NCBI GenBank assembly: GCA_019022495.1
Contig: JAFEKR010000026.1
Span: 833,514 to 897,513 of the forward strand
Source of the DNA: Epichloe hybrida
Lineage: Eukaryota > Ascomycota > Sordariomycetes > Hypocreales > Clavicipitaceae
Reading direction: 5' to 3'
DNA: 64,000 nt
Shown: positions 22,082 to 31,013 of the stretch, piece after piece
Numbering within the stretch: position 1 is the stretch's first letter
Layout of the letters: each line of letters starts with the position of its first letter
Position numbers and translations under genes: made by a program
The notes under the pieces: generated by a model
Told to the model about the DNA's origin: nothing
Database searches by the model: none
Seen by the model: only the letters and a program-made list of their open reading frames with translations

Positions 22082-22530
22082 TCGTTGGCGAAGAAGAGGT
22101 GTGGGGGAAAATATGGTACGCTGGAATTTGGCAGCACAAGACACGGCATCAATGGAGTTTGAGAGGGTCCATCTTTGAAAGCAAATGAAGTTGGTCAATA
22201 TGCTTCGCAGATTGCTTGATTTGTGTGTTTGCTGGAGAGCGCACACTACTCGACACTAGTAGAAAGGATATGGCGCTCCCGCTGATAGAATAGAAGACAT
22301 GAGAGATCATCCACGATTCAAAATGAACACGAAAATGTGTTCACACTTGGGCAACCACCACACTAGTCGCAAACATGATTGCATGGAACAAAAGAGAAAT
22401 GTCTCCATCTTTTGTCCAAACATCTCTTCTCTATGTGATGATGGTACAATCATAATGATTTAAGTGAGAACAAAAAAAAAAAAAAAAACCCGACTCTCTG
22501 CTTTGGCAGCCAAATTTTTCAATAGCCCGT
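22082..22530. other. Convergent 3' region, DUS2 / MICOS subunit
   Basis: This 449-bp stretch lies between converging stops. A 16-A run lies at 22472-22487, close to the 3' end of the minus-strand gene. Nothing else is recognised. Confidence 0.5.
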
Positions 22531-23471
22531 CTATTTACCCTGCTGGACCCAAGACTCCACAGCCTCCCTCGCATCCGTCACCTTATCATCAACGTACTGT
22601 ACACCGACCCGGCTATGAGCCTTGGCAAAGCTCACACTCCTCTTCAGGCTCTCTCGAACGTTGGCATGCGTCTCGGCGACGGCCGGAAATCGCTGCTCGT
22701 ACTTCCACGCCAGGTCGGAAATGTTGCGCATCGTCACGGGCAAGAGGGTCCATCCGGCGCCGACACCAAAGGCCAAAGGCACGGTGCTTCGTAGCAGGAT
22801 GTTGCTCCTGCGGGTGATGATGCTGCCGGCCATAGCGGCGACGAGGACGTAGATTGTGCCGGGCATGAGCTTCTCGCCGCTCTCGCGGGAGGGGGCGAGG
22901 CTGGCAATGGTGCTGGTGAAGGACTGCTCGAGGTGAAATGCCGAGTCCATGGTTTCATTGACTTTGTTTTCGGCGCAGACGGCGAAGCGGTAGAGTGCCA
23001 TGCGAGCTTTGCCAACTTGCACGGCTAGCCTGTCCGTGGGAGATGGTCCGCGAGGCTTCTTCCCCTCGGTGGGCTCTTCTTTGTCGGCGGTGCTGGGCGT
23101 CTGCTCGGGCTGGAGGACTTTGATGGGGATGGACGCGACGGGTGCGCCATTCGAGGTAGGGACGTTGACATCATCGTAGATGGGTTTCTTCTGCCGCGAG
23201 AGTCAATTCTACTGATACGACTCGTTGTCGCCATCGGCTATCCTGTTTCTCCTTCCCCAATCATCACTTGTAACAAAGGCTGGGTCGTCCACACACCTTG
23301 GACGCAGGCCCTTCGGCCAGGACAGTCGCGGGAGCTAAAGCCAGTCCGCCGAGCGCGAATGTGGCCAACGGCGCCAAGCAGCGCTGGGGAAATTCGACGT
23401 TAGCAGGAAGGGGTGGTTCACGCGTGGCGTGGGGGCATTCTCACCCGCTGCAGCAGCACTCTTGCAGCCAT
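22531..23471 (-). CDS. MICOS complex subunit, apolipoprotein-O-like (Mic26/Mic27)
   Basis: This is an inner-membrane protein of the MICOS complex at cristae junctions. Three exons keep phase 0: 23471-23445, 23383-23297 and 23190-22531, giving 257 aa. The N-terminus MAARVLLQRRCLAPLATFALGGLALAP is basic and hydrophobic, as for a mitochondrial presequence or first membrane segment. A linker follows (KKPIYDDVNVPTSNGAPVASI, TEGKKPRGPSPTD). The APOO domain includes a helix (VGKARMALYRFAVCAENKVNETMDSAF), GEKLMPGTIYVLVAAMAGSIITRRSNILLRSTVPLAFGVGAGWTLLP as two glycine-rich membrane segments, and a C-terminal amphipathic helix. Whether it corresponds to yeast Mic26 or Mic27 cannot be settled here. It is divergent from OCT1, also mitochondrial. 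Confidence 0.85.
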
Positions 23472-23879
23472 TGTCGGTTCGAATGGCAGAAACCGTCGGG
23501 GGGTCGGTGTTCGTGGGTTTGTCGACAAAGATGCGGCTTATTTATTATGCGTTTGTCGAGATGTCGGACAGTGAGTGGGTCGTTTTCGTGCTTCCCCGAA
23601 GCTGGCACGTGATCAGCCCGACGTCACCTCGGTCATTGCGAGCTGAGAGCCAGCGACGGCCCGCGACGGCCAGCGACGGGCCAGCAACGGCCAGCGACTT
23701 GTTGTCCGTAATAGCCGAGAGCGTGGAGCGTGCCAAGATGCCAAGACAATATGCCGCAAAACTCCGTACCAGACCTTCCTTCTCTGCCCTCCCCCAAAGG
23801 ACCATTATCCCTGTCCAATGTCTTGTCACATGGCGTCGATTCCATCTCATAGTACCTTTATCTTGCATCGCCGCCCATC
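23472..23879. promoter_or_regulatory. Divergent upstream region, MICOS subunit / OCT1
   Basis: This region of 408 bp is shared by two mitochondrial genes. It holds a tandem block of imperfect 10-nt units of the CCAGCGACGG type (23649-23698) and ACTCCGTA at 23761-23768. Co-regulation of the pair is inference from the arrangement. Confidence 0.55.
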
Positions 23880-26339
23880 ATGCTCAATTCCGGACGTGGC
23901 CAGCGCCTCTGGATCTGCACAAGATGCATTTGTCGCGTGACTCAGCAAATGCCGCCGACATCGACGCCGACATGGAAGCCGACATGGAAGCCGACATGGA
24001 AGCCGACATGGAACGCGAGCAGAGCAACAACATCAACTACGCTTCAGCAGAGACGATGGGAGACCACAGCAAGTGCCGACGCCACACTTTCCGCAGCATC
24101 TGTCCATCACTTCGCAAGCTCCCGCCACGACGATGCCATCCTCCGCGAGCTGTTCGACACCCCGTCCGGCCTGTCATTTCCGAGCTTCAGTCTCAAGAAG
24201 AGTCATGGCCTGTTCAAGAATCGATACCTCACGAGTCCTGATGGATTCCTCGTCTTTGCGCAAAAGAACCTGGAAAAGGCAACGCGCCTCGTACAACGAG
24301 TTCTGAGCGCCTCCACCACGGAAGAATACCAGGGCTTGGTCAAGGATCTCGACCGCTTGAGCGATCTGCTCTGCCGGGTTCTCGACCTGTCCGACTTTGT
24401 GCGTATGACGCATCCAGACATTCGATTCCAACAAGCCGCAGCCGGCGCATGGTCCATGGTATATCAGTACATGAACCAGCTCAACACCATGACGGGTCTG
24501 AATGATCAATTAGGCCAGGCTCTATCGCAGCCTGAAGTGACGGCTGCATGGTCAGAAGAGGAGAAGACGGTAGCCGAGCTTCTGAAGCTAGACTTCATGA
24601 AGTCGGCCGTCAGTTTACCCAAGAAGGCCAGGGACCGATTCGTTGAATTGTCCTCACGCATCAGCGATGTCGGCGCTGCTTTCGTGCAGAACATGGAGCC
24701 TGAAGTCAAGGAGGTCAAACTGCCATCCCATAGGTTCTATGGACTGTACCCCGGCCTTGCTGCCACGCTCAAAGTGCGCTCGCAGATTTCCATTGCAACG
24801 ACGGGTTCAGAAGCCGCTGCGGCGCTGCAGAGTGTGTACGACGAGGAGACTCGCAAGGAAATCTACCTTGCGCAGCGTACTGCATCCCGGAGCACTATTG
24901 AAAATCTCGAATCAATGCTCAAGCTGCGTTCAGAGCTTGCCAATCTCGCGGGTTTCGAAAGCCATGGCCACATGGCTCTCAAGGACAGAATGATGGCCAA
25001 GTCTCCAGCGTCGGTCATGAAGTTTCTTCTTGCGCTGCGAGAGCACAATGCTCCCATGGCACAGCAAGAACTCGCCGAATTGGTCGAGCAGAAGCGGGAG
25101 AGGCTAGCCATGCCCGGGGTAAACCTCCAGGCCTGGGATCGCGACTTCTACATGGAGAAGATGCGCGCCGAGATGCGCTCCCGAACCCGCCACGAAGACC
25201 AACTCACGGCCTTCTTCTCCGTTGGTACCGTAATGCAGGGTCTGTCCCGTCTGTTCGATAGTCTCTACGGCGTTCGTTTTGTGCCGCGGGAACCTCTTCC
25301 CGGTGAGGTCTGGCACCCAGATGTCAAGCGTCTCGACGTCATGTCCGACGATGGAGAGCAGCTCGCTGTGCTCTACTGCGACTTGTTTTACCGCCCGCAA
25401 AAGTCGCCGAATCCGGCACACTTCACGGTACGTTGTTCACGAGAAATCCTAGATGACGAGCTCAATGAGGCCGCCGAGGACATGGTCTCGGCGACACCCA
25501 TCTTCGACAACCCCGAGCAAGCGGCCAACGACGGCATGGAAACTTGTCGTCGCAACGGGAAAGTCAAGCAGCTGCCCACCATTGCTCTGGTGTGCGACTT
25601 CCCCAAGAGCAAGTCTTCCCGCGAGCCCGCCTTTCTGTCCTACTATTCTGTCGAGACGCTCTTCCACGAAATGGGCCATGCTATCCACTCCGTCCTCGCC
25701 CGCACACGCTTCCAGAACGTCTCGGGAACCCGATGCGCCACCGACTTTGCCGAGCTCCCCTCGACCCTCATGGAACACTTTGCTGCCGATCCAACCGTCC
25801 TATCCCTCTTTGCTCGGCACTGGAAAACGGACCGGCCCCTACCATACGACCTCGTCAAAGAGCGCATCAAACTATCCAAACGCTTCGAAGGCATCGACAC
25901 TGAGCACCAGATCCTTCTCGCCATGGTCGACCAGGCGTACCACTCCCCCTCGGTCAACAACCTGTCCTTTGACTCGACCCGCCTCTTCCACGATATCCAG
26001 CACCAATTCGCCCACGGGCCCAAAGACCCCCCCGGGACATGCTGGCAAGGCTTCTTCGGACACCTGCACTCGTACGGGAGCACCTACTACAGCTACCTCT
26101 TCGACAGGGTCCTTGCCGAACGGGTATGGCGCGTCGTCTTCCGCTCCGGCCACGGCGGTGCGGCCATCAATCGCGAAAATGGTGAACGGCTCAAGCAGAA
26201 TCTTCTCAAGTGGGGCGGTAGCCGGGACCCATGGACTTGTCTCGCCGACACGCTCCAGGACGAGAGACTGGCTCCCGGGGATGAGGAGTCCATGGCCCTG
26301 GTGGGTAGTTGGGGCATCAAAGATGACAGGCAGCCTTGA
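23880..26339 (+). CDS. OCT1: Mitochondrial intermediate peptidase (octapeptidyl aminopeptidase)
   Basis: This matrix zinc metallopeptidase of the M3 (thimet oligopeptidase) family removes an octapeptide from precursors already cut by MPP. The frame is intronless, 819 aa, near the family norm. The start at 23880 gives a basic, aromatic presequence with a repeated PTWK unit (residues 29-44) coded by four 12-nt repeats. The active site is HEMGH at residues 596-600 in VETLFHEMGHAIHSVL, with the third zinc ligand expected in TDFAELPSTLMEHF. GDFPK-type CDFPKSKSS and HGPKDPPGTCWQGFFGHLHSYGSTYYSY are further family blocks. Complete. Confidence 0.95.
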   Translation: MLNSGRGQRLWICTRCICRVTQQMPPTSTPTWKPTWKPTWKPTWNASRATTSTTLQQRRWETTASADATLSAASVHHFASSRHDDAILRELFDTPSGLSFPSFSLKKSHGLFKNRYLTSPDGFLVFAQKNLEKATRLVQRVLSASTTEEYQGLVKDLDRLSDLLCRVLDLSDFVRMTHPDIRFQQAAAGAWSMVYQYMNQLNTMTGLNDQLGQALSQPEVTAAWSEEEKTVAELLKLDFMKSAVSLPKKARDRFVELSSRISDVGAAFVQNMEPEVKEVKLPSHRFYGLYPGLAATLKVRSQISIATTGSEAAAALQSVYDEETRKEIYLAQRTASRSTIENLESMLKLRSELANLAGFESHGHMALKDRMMAKSPASVMKFLLALREHNAPMAQQELAELVEQKRERLAMPGVNLQAWDRDFYMEKMRAEMRSRTRHEDQLTAFFSVGTVMQGLSRLFDSLYGVRFVPREPLPGEVWHPDVKRLDVMSDDGEQLAVLYCDLFYRPQKSPNPAHFTVRCSREILDDELNEAAEDMVSATPIFDNPEQAANDGMETCRRNGKVKQLPTIALVCDFPKSKSSREPAFLSYYSVETLFHEMGHAIHSVLARTRFQNVSGTRCATDFAELPSTLMEHFAADPTVLSLFARHWKTDRPLPYDLVKERIKLSKRFEGIDTEHQILLAMVDQAYHSPSVNNLSFDSTRLFHDIQHQFAHGPKDPPGTCWQGFFGHLHSYGSTYYSYLFDRVLAERVWRVVFRSGHGGAAINRENGERLKQNLLKWGGSRDPWTCLADTLQDERLAPGDEESMALVGSWGIKDDRQP
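23966..24013. repeat. OCT1: 12-nt tandem repeat (x4) inside the OCT1 presequence
   Basis: The unit GCCGACATGGAA occurs four times without change. Because 12 is divisible by three, the frame is kept and yields PTWK repeats in the mitochondrial presequence. Confidence 0.95.
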
Positions 26340-27073
26340 TGAAATCCACTCGTGCCTACTTGCTTTTGACTTTCGATGGAGATGAGACCATGCAGGGGTA
26401 GGGGGGCAAGGGGGCAGCAATGGGAAGAGGTGCATCTTGTTGCAAAATATACAGACACATTGCTCTACACATTGGTTTTTTTGGTTACTGCGAAAAACCG
26501 GCTACAGGAAAAAAGAGCATTCTGCATTGAGTCATGCCGGTACATCAGAAAGGCGTTTTGTGTGGCCTGCAAGAAAAAAAGGGGGCATGCATTTGCATTC
26601 ATATGAGCGCTTTGCCTTCTTATGCATGCCATGTGTTGGGAAACAATTACGCGTAAGCATAGAACCACCACTTAGAGACACTTGCATCAATAACATGCAC
26701 AATTCCTCCTTTTTTTTTCTTGTTCTCTCATCACGTACTGACAAATGATCCAAGGTGAGCGATTTTGGTGACCACGATCGGATGCTTCTTGACGACAAAT
26801 CACCACTTCTCCACTATAATATCATACACGGGGTATATGCCATCACTTTTTCACCATGTCTTGCTTCAGACGTCCGACCTCCCAGTTTCATTGTCAATGA
26901 CAACGATAACAAACCGTCTGAGCCAACGCAAAGAAGAAGAAAAGAAAGAAGATCAGAAATAGAACAATGTTGCAAACATGACGCTTTGGCTTCCAAGATG
27001 TGAAATTCAATACAAGAAAAATTTGAAAGAGAGAGAAGGATGGAATGATGTAACGACGAAGCCATGAGAGGCA
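26340..27073. other. Convergent 3' region, OCT1 / 762-aa gene
   Basis: The 734 bp lie between converging stops. No gene, repeat or RNA is recognised; only short T and GAAGAAG runs (26708-26716, 26933-26950). Confidence 0.5.
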
Positions 27074-29362
27074 CTACATGGCATGCGCGGCCGCTGGTGG
27101 CATTTCTGCCAGTGGCTGCCTCATGTTCAGGTGGGATAGGGATAGTTTCGTGCTGTCAGATGGCATCTCGGACTCGCTTTCGTTGCTAAGCGCATCAAAG
27201 CTTCTGTTTACCATACCGGTCGGTGTAAAAAAGGACTCTGTGTACCCATCATCCGATCGGTTCCCCGTGGCAACCCCCGAGTCATCCAAATCCAGGGTAT
27301 GATACGGGTACCGACTGGCAGTCGGTCGGCGGTAATTGTCTTCGTCATCATGGTCAAAAACCGACATCTCGCCGAGCGACCTGTTCAAAGACGGGGAATC
27401 GCTCTGGTCCGTGCTGGTATACGCCATGCTCTTGCTGATGAGGTGCAACTGGTGCCCCAGGTTTCTCACTTGAGCCTCCAAAGCCTCGCGTGTAGATCGC
27501 TCGGTTTCCAGTAGCGCTAATAAGTTGGTGTAGTGCTCAAAAGTCACACCTTCAGCAGAATGCCTCACAGTCTCTTCTGCTGCACCTCGCTGGTGTTGAG
27601 ATGACGAAATTGTTGGTGATATGATGGTGGCGCGAGGTGTCACTTCTCCAACATCCCCAAATGTCATCTTCGATGTATCGGAGCGACAGGTAGAGGGCCG
27701 GCTAACACTACGTCGCCGTTCTCCAACAAAACCTCCCATCTCACTTGCCTGCAAGAGCATTGAGTCGACTGCATAGTTGTTGGTCTGCACATGCACCGGC
27801 CGAGGACCGGATGGGCGGGTCTCTTGATTTGGCTGTCGAAGGACCGAAAGACTGGTACCGAGTTGGAGAACAATACCTTCCAGTCGGCTCATTCGCGTCT
27901 CAAGGTTGCTCACGCGGGTTTCCACACTGACTGGTTCAACCAAGCCAGCATCGTCGATCGATCTCGCGGTACTCTTGTTCCGAGGTTTCTCTCGCTCCTC
28001 CTCTCCCGCTTGATAAATCACGGTAGATTGCGGTGGTGTCACGACTCGTTCTTCCACAATTGGCAGTGAACCTGACAGTGGTTCTTGTAGTGGCTCTGGC
28101 TCTGCCCGTGGCGGCGGCTGCGCTAGTTGTGCTCTTTGTTGCTGTGGCTCTGGCTTCGGCATCTCTGTGCTTTGTATAGGCAATTGCATACATTCCTCAT
28201 CTGCCACGGTAGAGGTCGGAGACGAGAATGGTGCGGCATAGCTTTCTCGCCAGTACCGGATTTCGGCACTGCGCCGTCGAATGACATCCCGAGGCGCCGG
28301 TGGCGGTGCAAGATCAAGGCTCGGCGTGAAGGTGAGGCTTCTTGAACGACGCTTCACGCCCCTCGAGTCACTGGAAATGGCACGGCCAATATCGCCAGGA
28401 TCTTCATTGAACCCAGTCAAGCGGGTTCGGTCCTGGGAGCTGGCAGGGCGCGGGGACAGTCCTGTCAGCTTTGAACCGCCAGCCCGGCGAGGGCTTGCTG
28501 GGTGAGTAGGAGAATCAAAGAGGCTCATGCGCTTTCCAGATAGTCTCGCATCTGCGCTTAGCGAATTTCGAGCACTCTGGATAGCCATGACGTCTTCGGG
28601 GCCTATGGAATGGGACCGCAGAGCCCGGTCATATTCCGTGATGGGCATCGAAAAGGATCGCTTGGGCTCAATGACAAGGGGAGGTGGTTTTTGACCAGTT
28701 GGGTCCTGTTTCGGCTTTCGTTTAGTGGCATTACACGACGCAGGGCACGGAAAGTCACCTACACTTTTATGCTGCGTGTTGGGTGCGCCAGTGGACTTGG
28801 TCGAGGTCGTCTCTCCGCTTGGCAACCGAGGCTCATCATCCTTATCAGGGCGACTCTTATTCTTTCGACCAAACAGCTTGCTCAAAGTGGAGCGAATCGA
28901 TGACTTCTTCCCTTGGGGCCCTTGGGGTTGGCCCTGGCTGTTCCTCTCGTCCCCTCTGCTACCAGCGTCTGACACTGGATTGGAGTGCCGGAGCTGGCTG
29001 GGTACGTTTCTAGACGACGTTTGCGACGTGGATGTGTGCGCAGCCGCTGATGAGGCAATATCTGGCGTTTGGCACCGAAAGGTGTCATGGCCAGTGCTGC
29101 CAGACGAATCAGATGCATATCGAGTGCCGACTAGATGATGCGCTGTGCGTCGAGGAACTGTATCGGCATCATTCGTAACAAGACGACTGTGCGCCTCTGC
29201 CACATTGGTTGTAGTCAACGGTCGGTCCCTTATTGGGAACTCATCGTCCAAGGGATCAGGATCAGGAATAGGGATGGGACCAGAAATGTGGCCGCGAATG
29301 GATCTCGAACCGATTCGAGGTCTGCGGGTGCTGCCGCCCCCCGCAGCAGGTTTCCAGGGCAT
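27074..29362 (-). CDS. Uncharacterised 762-aa fungal protein, disordered with a coiled coil
   Basis: The family is not recognised. The first ATG in frame is at 29362 (MPWKPAAGGGSTRRP). The frame is open a little further upstream and contains a GTGAGT donor-like site at 29390-29395, so a 5' leader exon is possible. Most of the protein is low complexity, rich in serine, arginine and proline, with a basic cluster KKSSIRSTLSKLFGRKNKSR at about residue 155 and many RxxS sites (KRRSRSLTF, RRRSAEI). Two short coiled coils are visible: VETRVSNLETRMSRLEGIVLQL at about residue 490 and HYTNLLALLETERSTREALEAQVRNLGHQLHLISK at about 630. The C-terminus NMRQPLAEMPPAAAHAM is hydrophobic. There are no membrane segments and no introns in the body. 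Confidence 0.75.
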   Translation of the reverse strand: MPWKPAAGGGSTRRPRIGSRSIRGHISGPIPIPDPDPLDDEFPIRDRPLTTTNVAEAHSRLVTNDADTVPRRTAHHLVGTRYASDSSGSTGHDTFRCQTPDIASSAAAHTSTSQTSSRNVPSQLRHSNPVSDAGSRGDERNSQGQPQGPQGKKSSIRSTLSKLFGRKNKSRPDKDDEPRLPSGETTSTKSTGAPNTQHKSVGDFPCPASCNATKRKPKQDPTGQKPPPLVIEPKRSFSMPITEYDRALRSHSIGPEDVMAIQSARNSLSADARLSGKRMSLFDSPTHPASPRRAGGSKLTGLSPRPASSQDRTRLTGFNEDPGDIGRAISSDSRGVKRRSRSLTFTPSLDLAPPPAPRDVIRRRSAEIRYWRESYAAPFSSPTSTVADEECMQLPIQSTEMPKPEPQQQRAQLAQPPPRAEPEPLQEPLSGSLPIVEERVVTPPQSTVIYQAGEEEREKPRNKSTARSIDDAGLVEPVSVETRVSNLETRMSRLEGIVLQLGTSLSVLRQPNQETRPSGPRPVHVQTNNYAVDSMLLQASEMGGFVGERRRSVSRPSTCRSDTSKMTFGDVGEVTPRATIISPTISSSQHQRGAAEETVRHSAEGVTFEHYTNLLALLETERSTREALEAQVRNLGHQLHLISKSMAYTSTDQSDSPSLNRSLGEMSVFDHDDEDNYRRPTASRYPYHTLDLDDSGVATGNRSDDGYTESFFTPTGMVNRSFDALSNESESEMPSDSTKLSLSHLNMRQPLAEMPPAAAHAM

Positions 29363-30110
29363 GATGGGTGTGTACCAACCGGTCCTCCCACTCACTCTCG
29401 CGTGGTAGTCCCCGGGTGGTCAAGACGGACGATGATCAAAGGAATGAGTTGACAGCAGTGGCAGTAAGACGAAGGGCTGCGTAGGTTGAAGCAGAAGTCA
29501 CAGACTGAGACCGAGGGAGGGAAGAGGAAGAAAAGAAGAAAGGCCTTCTACATGATGGCAGCTGGAGCCCCCAGGTTCTTGCCACAGATGCGCAGAGGTG
29601 CAAGCAGGTCGGTCGGGGGACCGGGTCGCTCTTGCCAGTTTGAGTAGTCGTTGTGCAAGTGAAGCCGAGAGGGAGAAGCAAAGGGAGAGGGAAGAAGAGC
29701 CGCCAGGCTGGTTGGTTGGTTGGTTGGAAGATATACATGTATAAAATCCTCCATCTTCAAAGAGACAAAAAAAAAGCAGGCAAAGACAAAGACAGACGGA
29801 CAAAAGGTGAAACATGGCTGGCGCGGTCTTCTGGCCACTGGCGGCGCTTCTCGCGCGACGGGACTCTCCGCCATGATTTGATGGCTGACGAGGGGAAGAG
29901 TCGTCGAGTCGAGCGAGTCGAGCGAGTCGAGCGAGGGGTGATGAGGATGACGGTCTGCGTACGTAGTCCGTAGGGTCTTGACTCTTGGGTCTTGGGAGGC
30001 CATGCCATGACAGGGGCCGGGCTGCACCAGGTCGGTGGGGGAGGGAGAGGGGAGAGGGGAGAGGGGTAATACGGGACAAGAGTCACAAGAGTCATCTTCT
30101 TGATGAAGCA

Positions 30111-30220
30111 CTGCACCCAACTGCACCCATCTGCACCCATCTGCACCCATCTGCACCCATCTGCACCCATCTGCACCCATCTGCACCCATCTGCACCCAT
30201 CTGCACCCATCTGCACCCAA
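30111..30220. repeat. 10-nt tandem repeat, 11 copies
   Basis: The unit CTGCACCCAT occurs nine times head to tail and is bounded at each end by one copy ending in CAA instead of CAT. The unit length of 10 is not a multiple of three. No spacers separate the units, so it is a minisatellite, not a CRISPR array. Confidence 0.97.
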
Positions 30221-30594
30221 CAGTCGAACTCGTCATGGGACCTCGACTACTCGAGCTGCGGCGGCCCCTGCATGAAAGACGACGTAATACGGATCCGTCT
30301 TCGTTCATGTGTTCGCGTCCCTGCACTGCACACTTGCACTGCACTTGCACTGCAGGACAGCGAGGGACTTTAATCCGCACTCCGGAATCAATACTCCGTA
30401 ACAGAAAAGAGAAGAGAGGTCTTGTCGTGGGGTGCAAGAACCAACATCCCTAACAGGCAGGAGGCTTCCTCAGTGGAATTCGTTGATTGGACGCCGTTGC
30501 TCGCTTAAATCCTTCCATCTGCATTACAATAGGCATTAGGGCCATTAGGGCCATTAGGGCGCTCAGCCCGGCGTCCCAGCCCGGCGGCTCATTG

Positions 30595-30690
30595 TACATA
30601 CATACATACATACATACATACATACATACATACATACATACATACATACATACATACATACATACATACATACATACATACGTACATACA
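30595..30690. repeat. TACA tetranucleotide microsatellite
   Basis: About 24 copies of TACA run without interruption except for one CGTA near the right end. A four-copy relative lies at 19063-19085. Confidence 0.97.
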
Positions 30691-31013
30691 ACAACGGATA
30701 GGACCCAGCCCTTGCTTGACGCGCCAGGGGAGGCTGTCGCGAGTCGGTGGAAACCCATGCGAAACTCGCACCTTCTCGGACCCTTTTCCCGCTTCGAGGC
30801 AATTGTCCGTATCCGGCAGAATTGTTCATCCCCGTCCCGTCCCACATCCGTACTGCCTGAAACCTGAAACCCAGGGGACATGGACATGCCATAACGTGGT
30901 CGAGTTACGCATGAATCTGATGAACTGGGGGGTGGTTCTCCATAGTTTATATTTTCCTTCCTTCCTTCCTTTCTTCTTCTTCACTTTTGCTCATCTCGGG
31001 ACATGTGTCAGTG

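Larger units (their letters stand above)
29363..31013. other. Repeat-rich intergenic region upstream of the 762-aa gene
   Basis: The 1.65 kb contain tandem GTCGAGCGA units (29906-29935), TAGTCCGTA (29964-29972), a 10-nt x 11 tandem array (30111-30220), TACGGATCCGT (30288-30298), TACTCCGTA (30392-30400), a triple GCCATTAGGG unit (30532-30560) and a long TACA microsatellite. Long frames here are read-throughs of these repeats, not genes. Confidence 0.6.

Noticed and set aside
25453..26385. A 310-codon frame shifted within OCT1
   Set aside because: It overlaps the catalytic part of OCT1 and has serine/threonine/proline-biased shadow composition.
30111..30220. Possible CRISPR array
   Set aside because: The units touch one another without spacers and the genome is eukaryotic; it is a minisatellite.
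29757..30437. Frames of up to 226 codons across the decamer array
   Set aside because: Tandem repeats lacking stops create open frames in several directions; no flanking gene structure exists.
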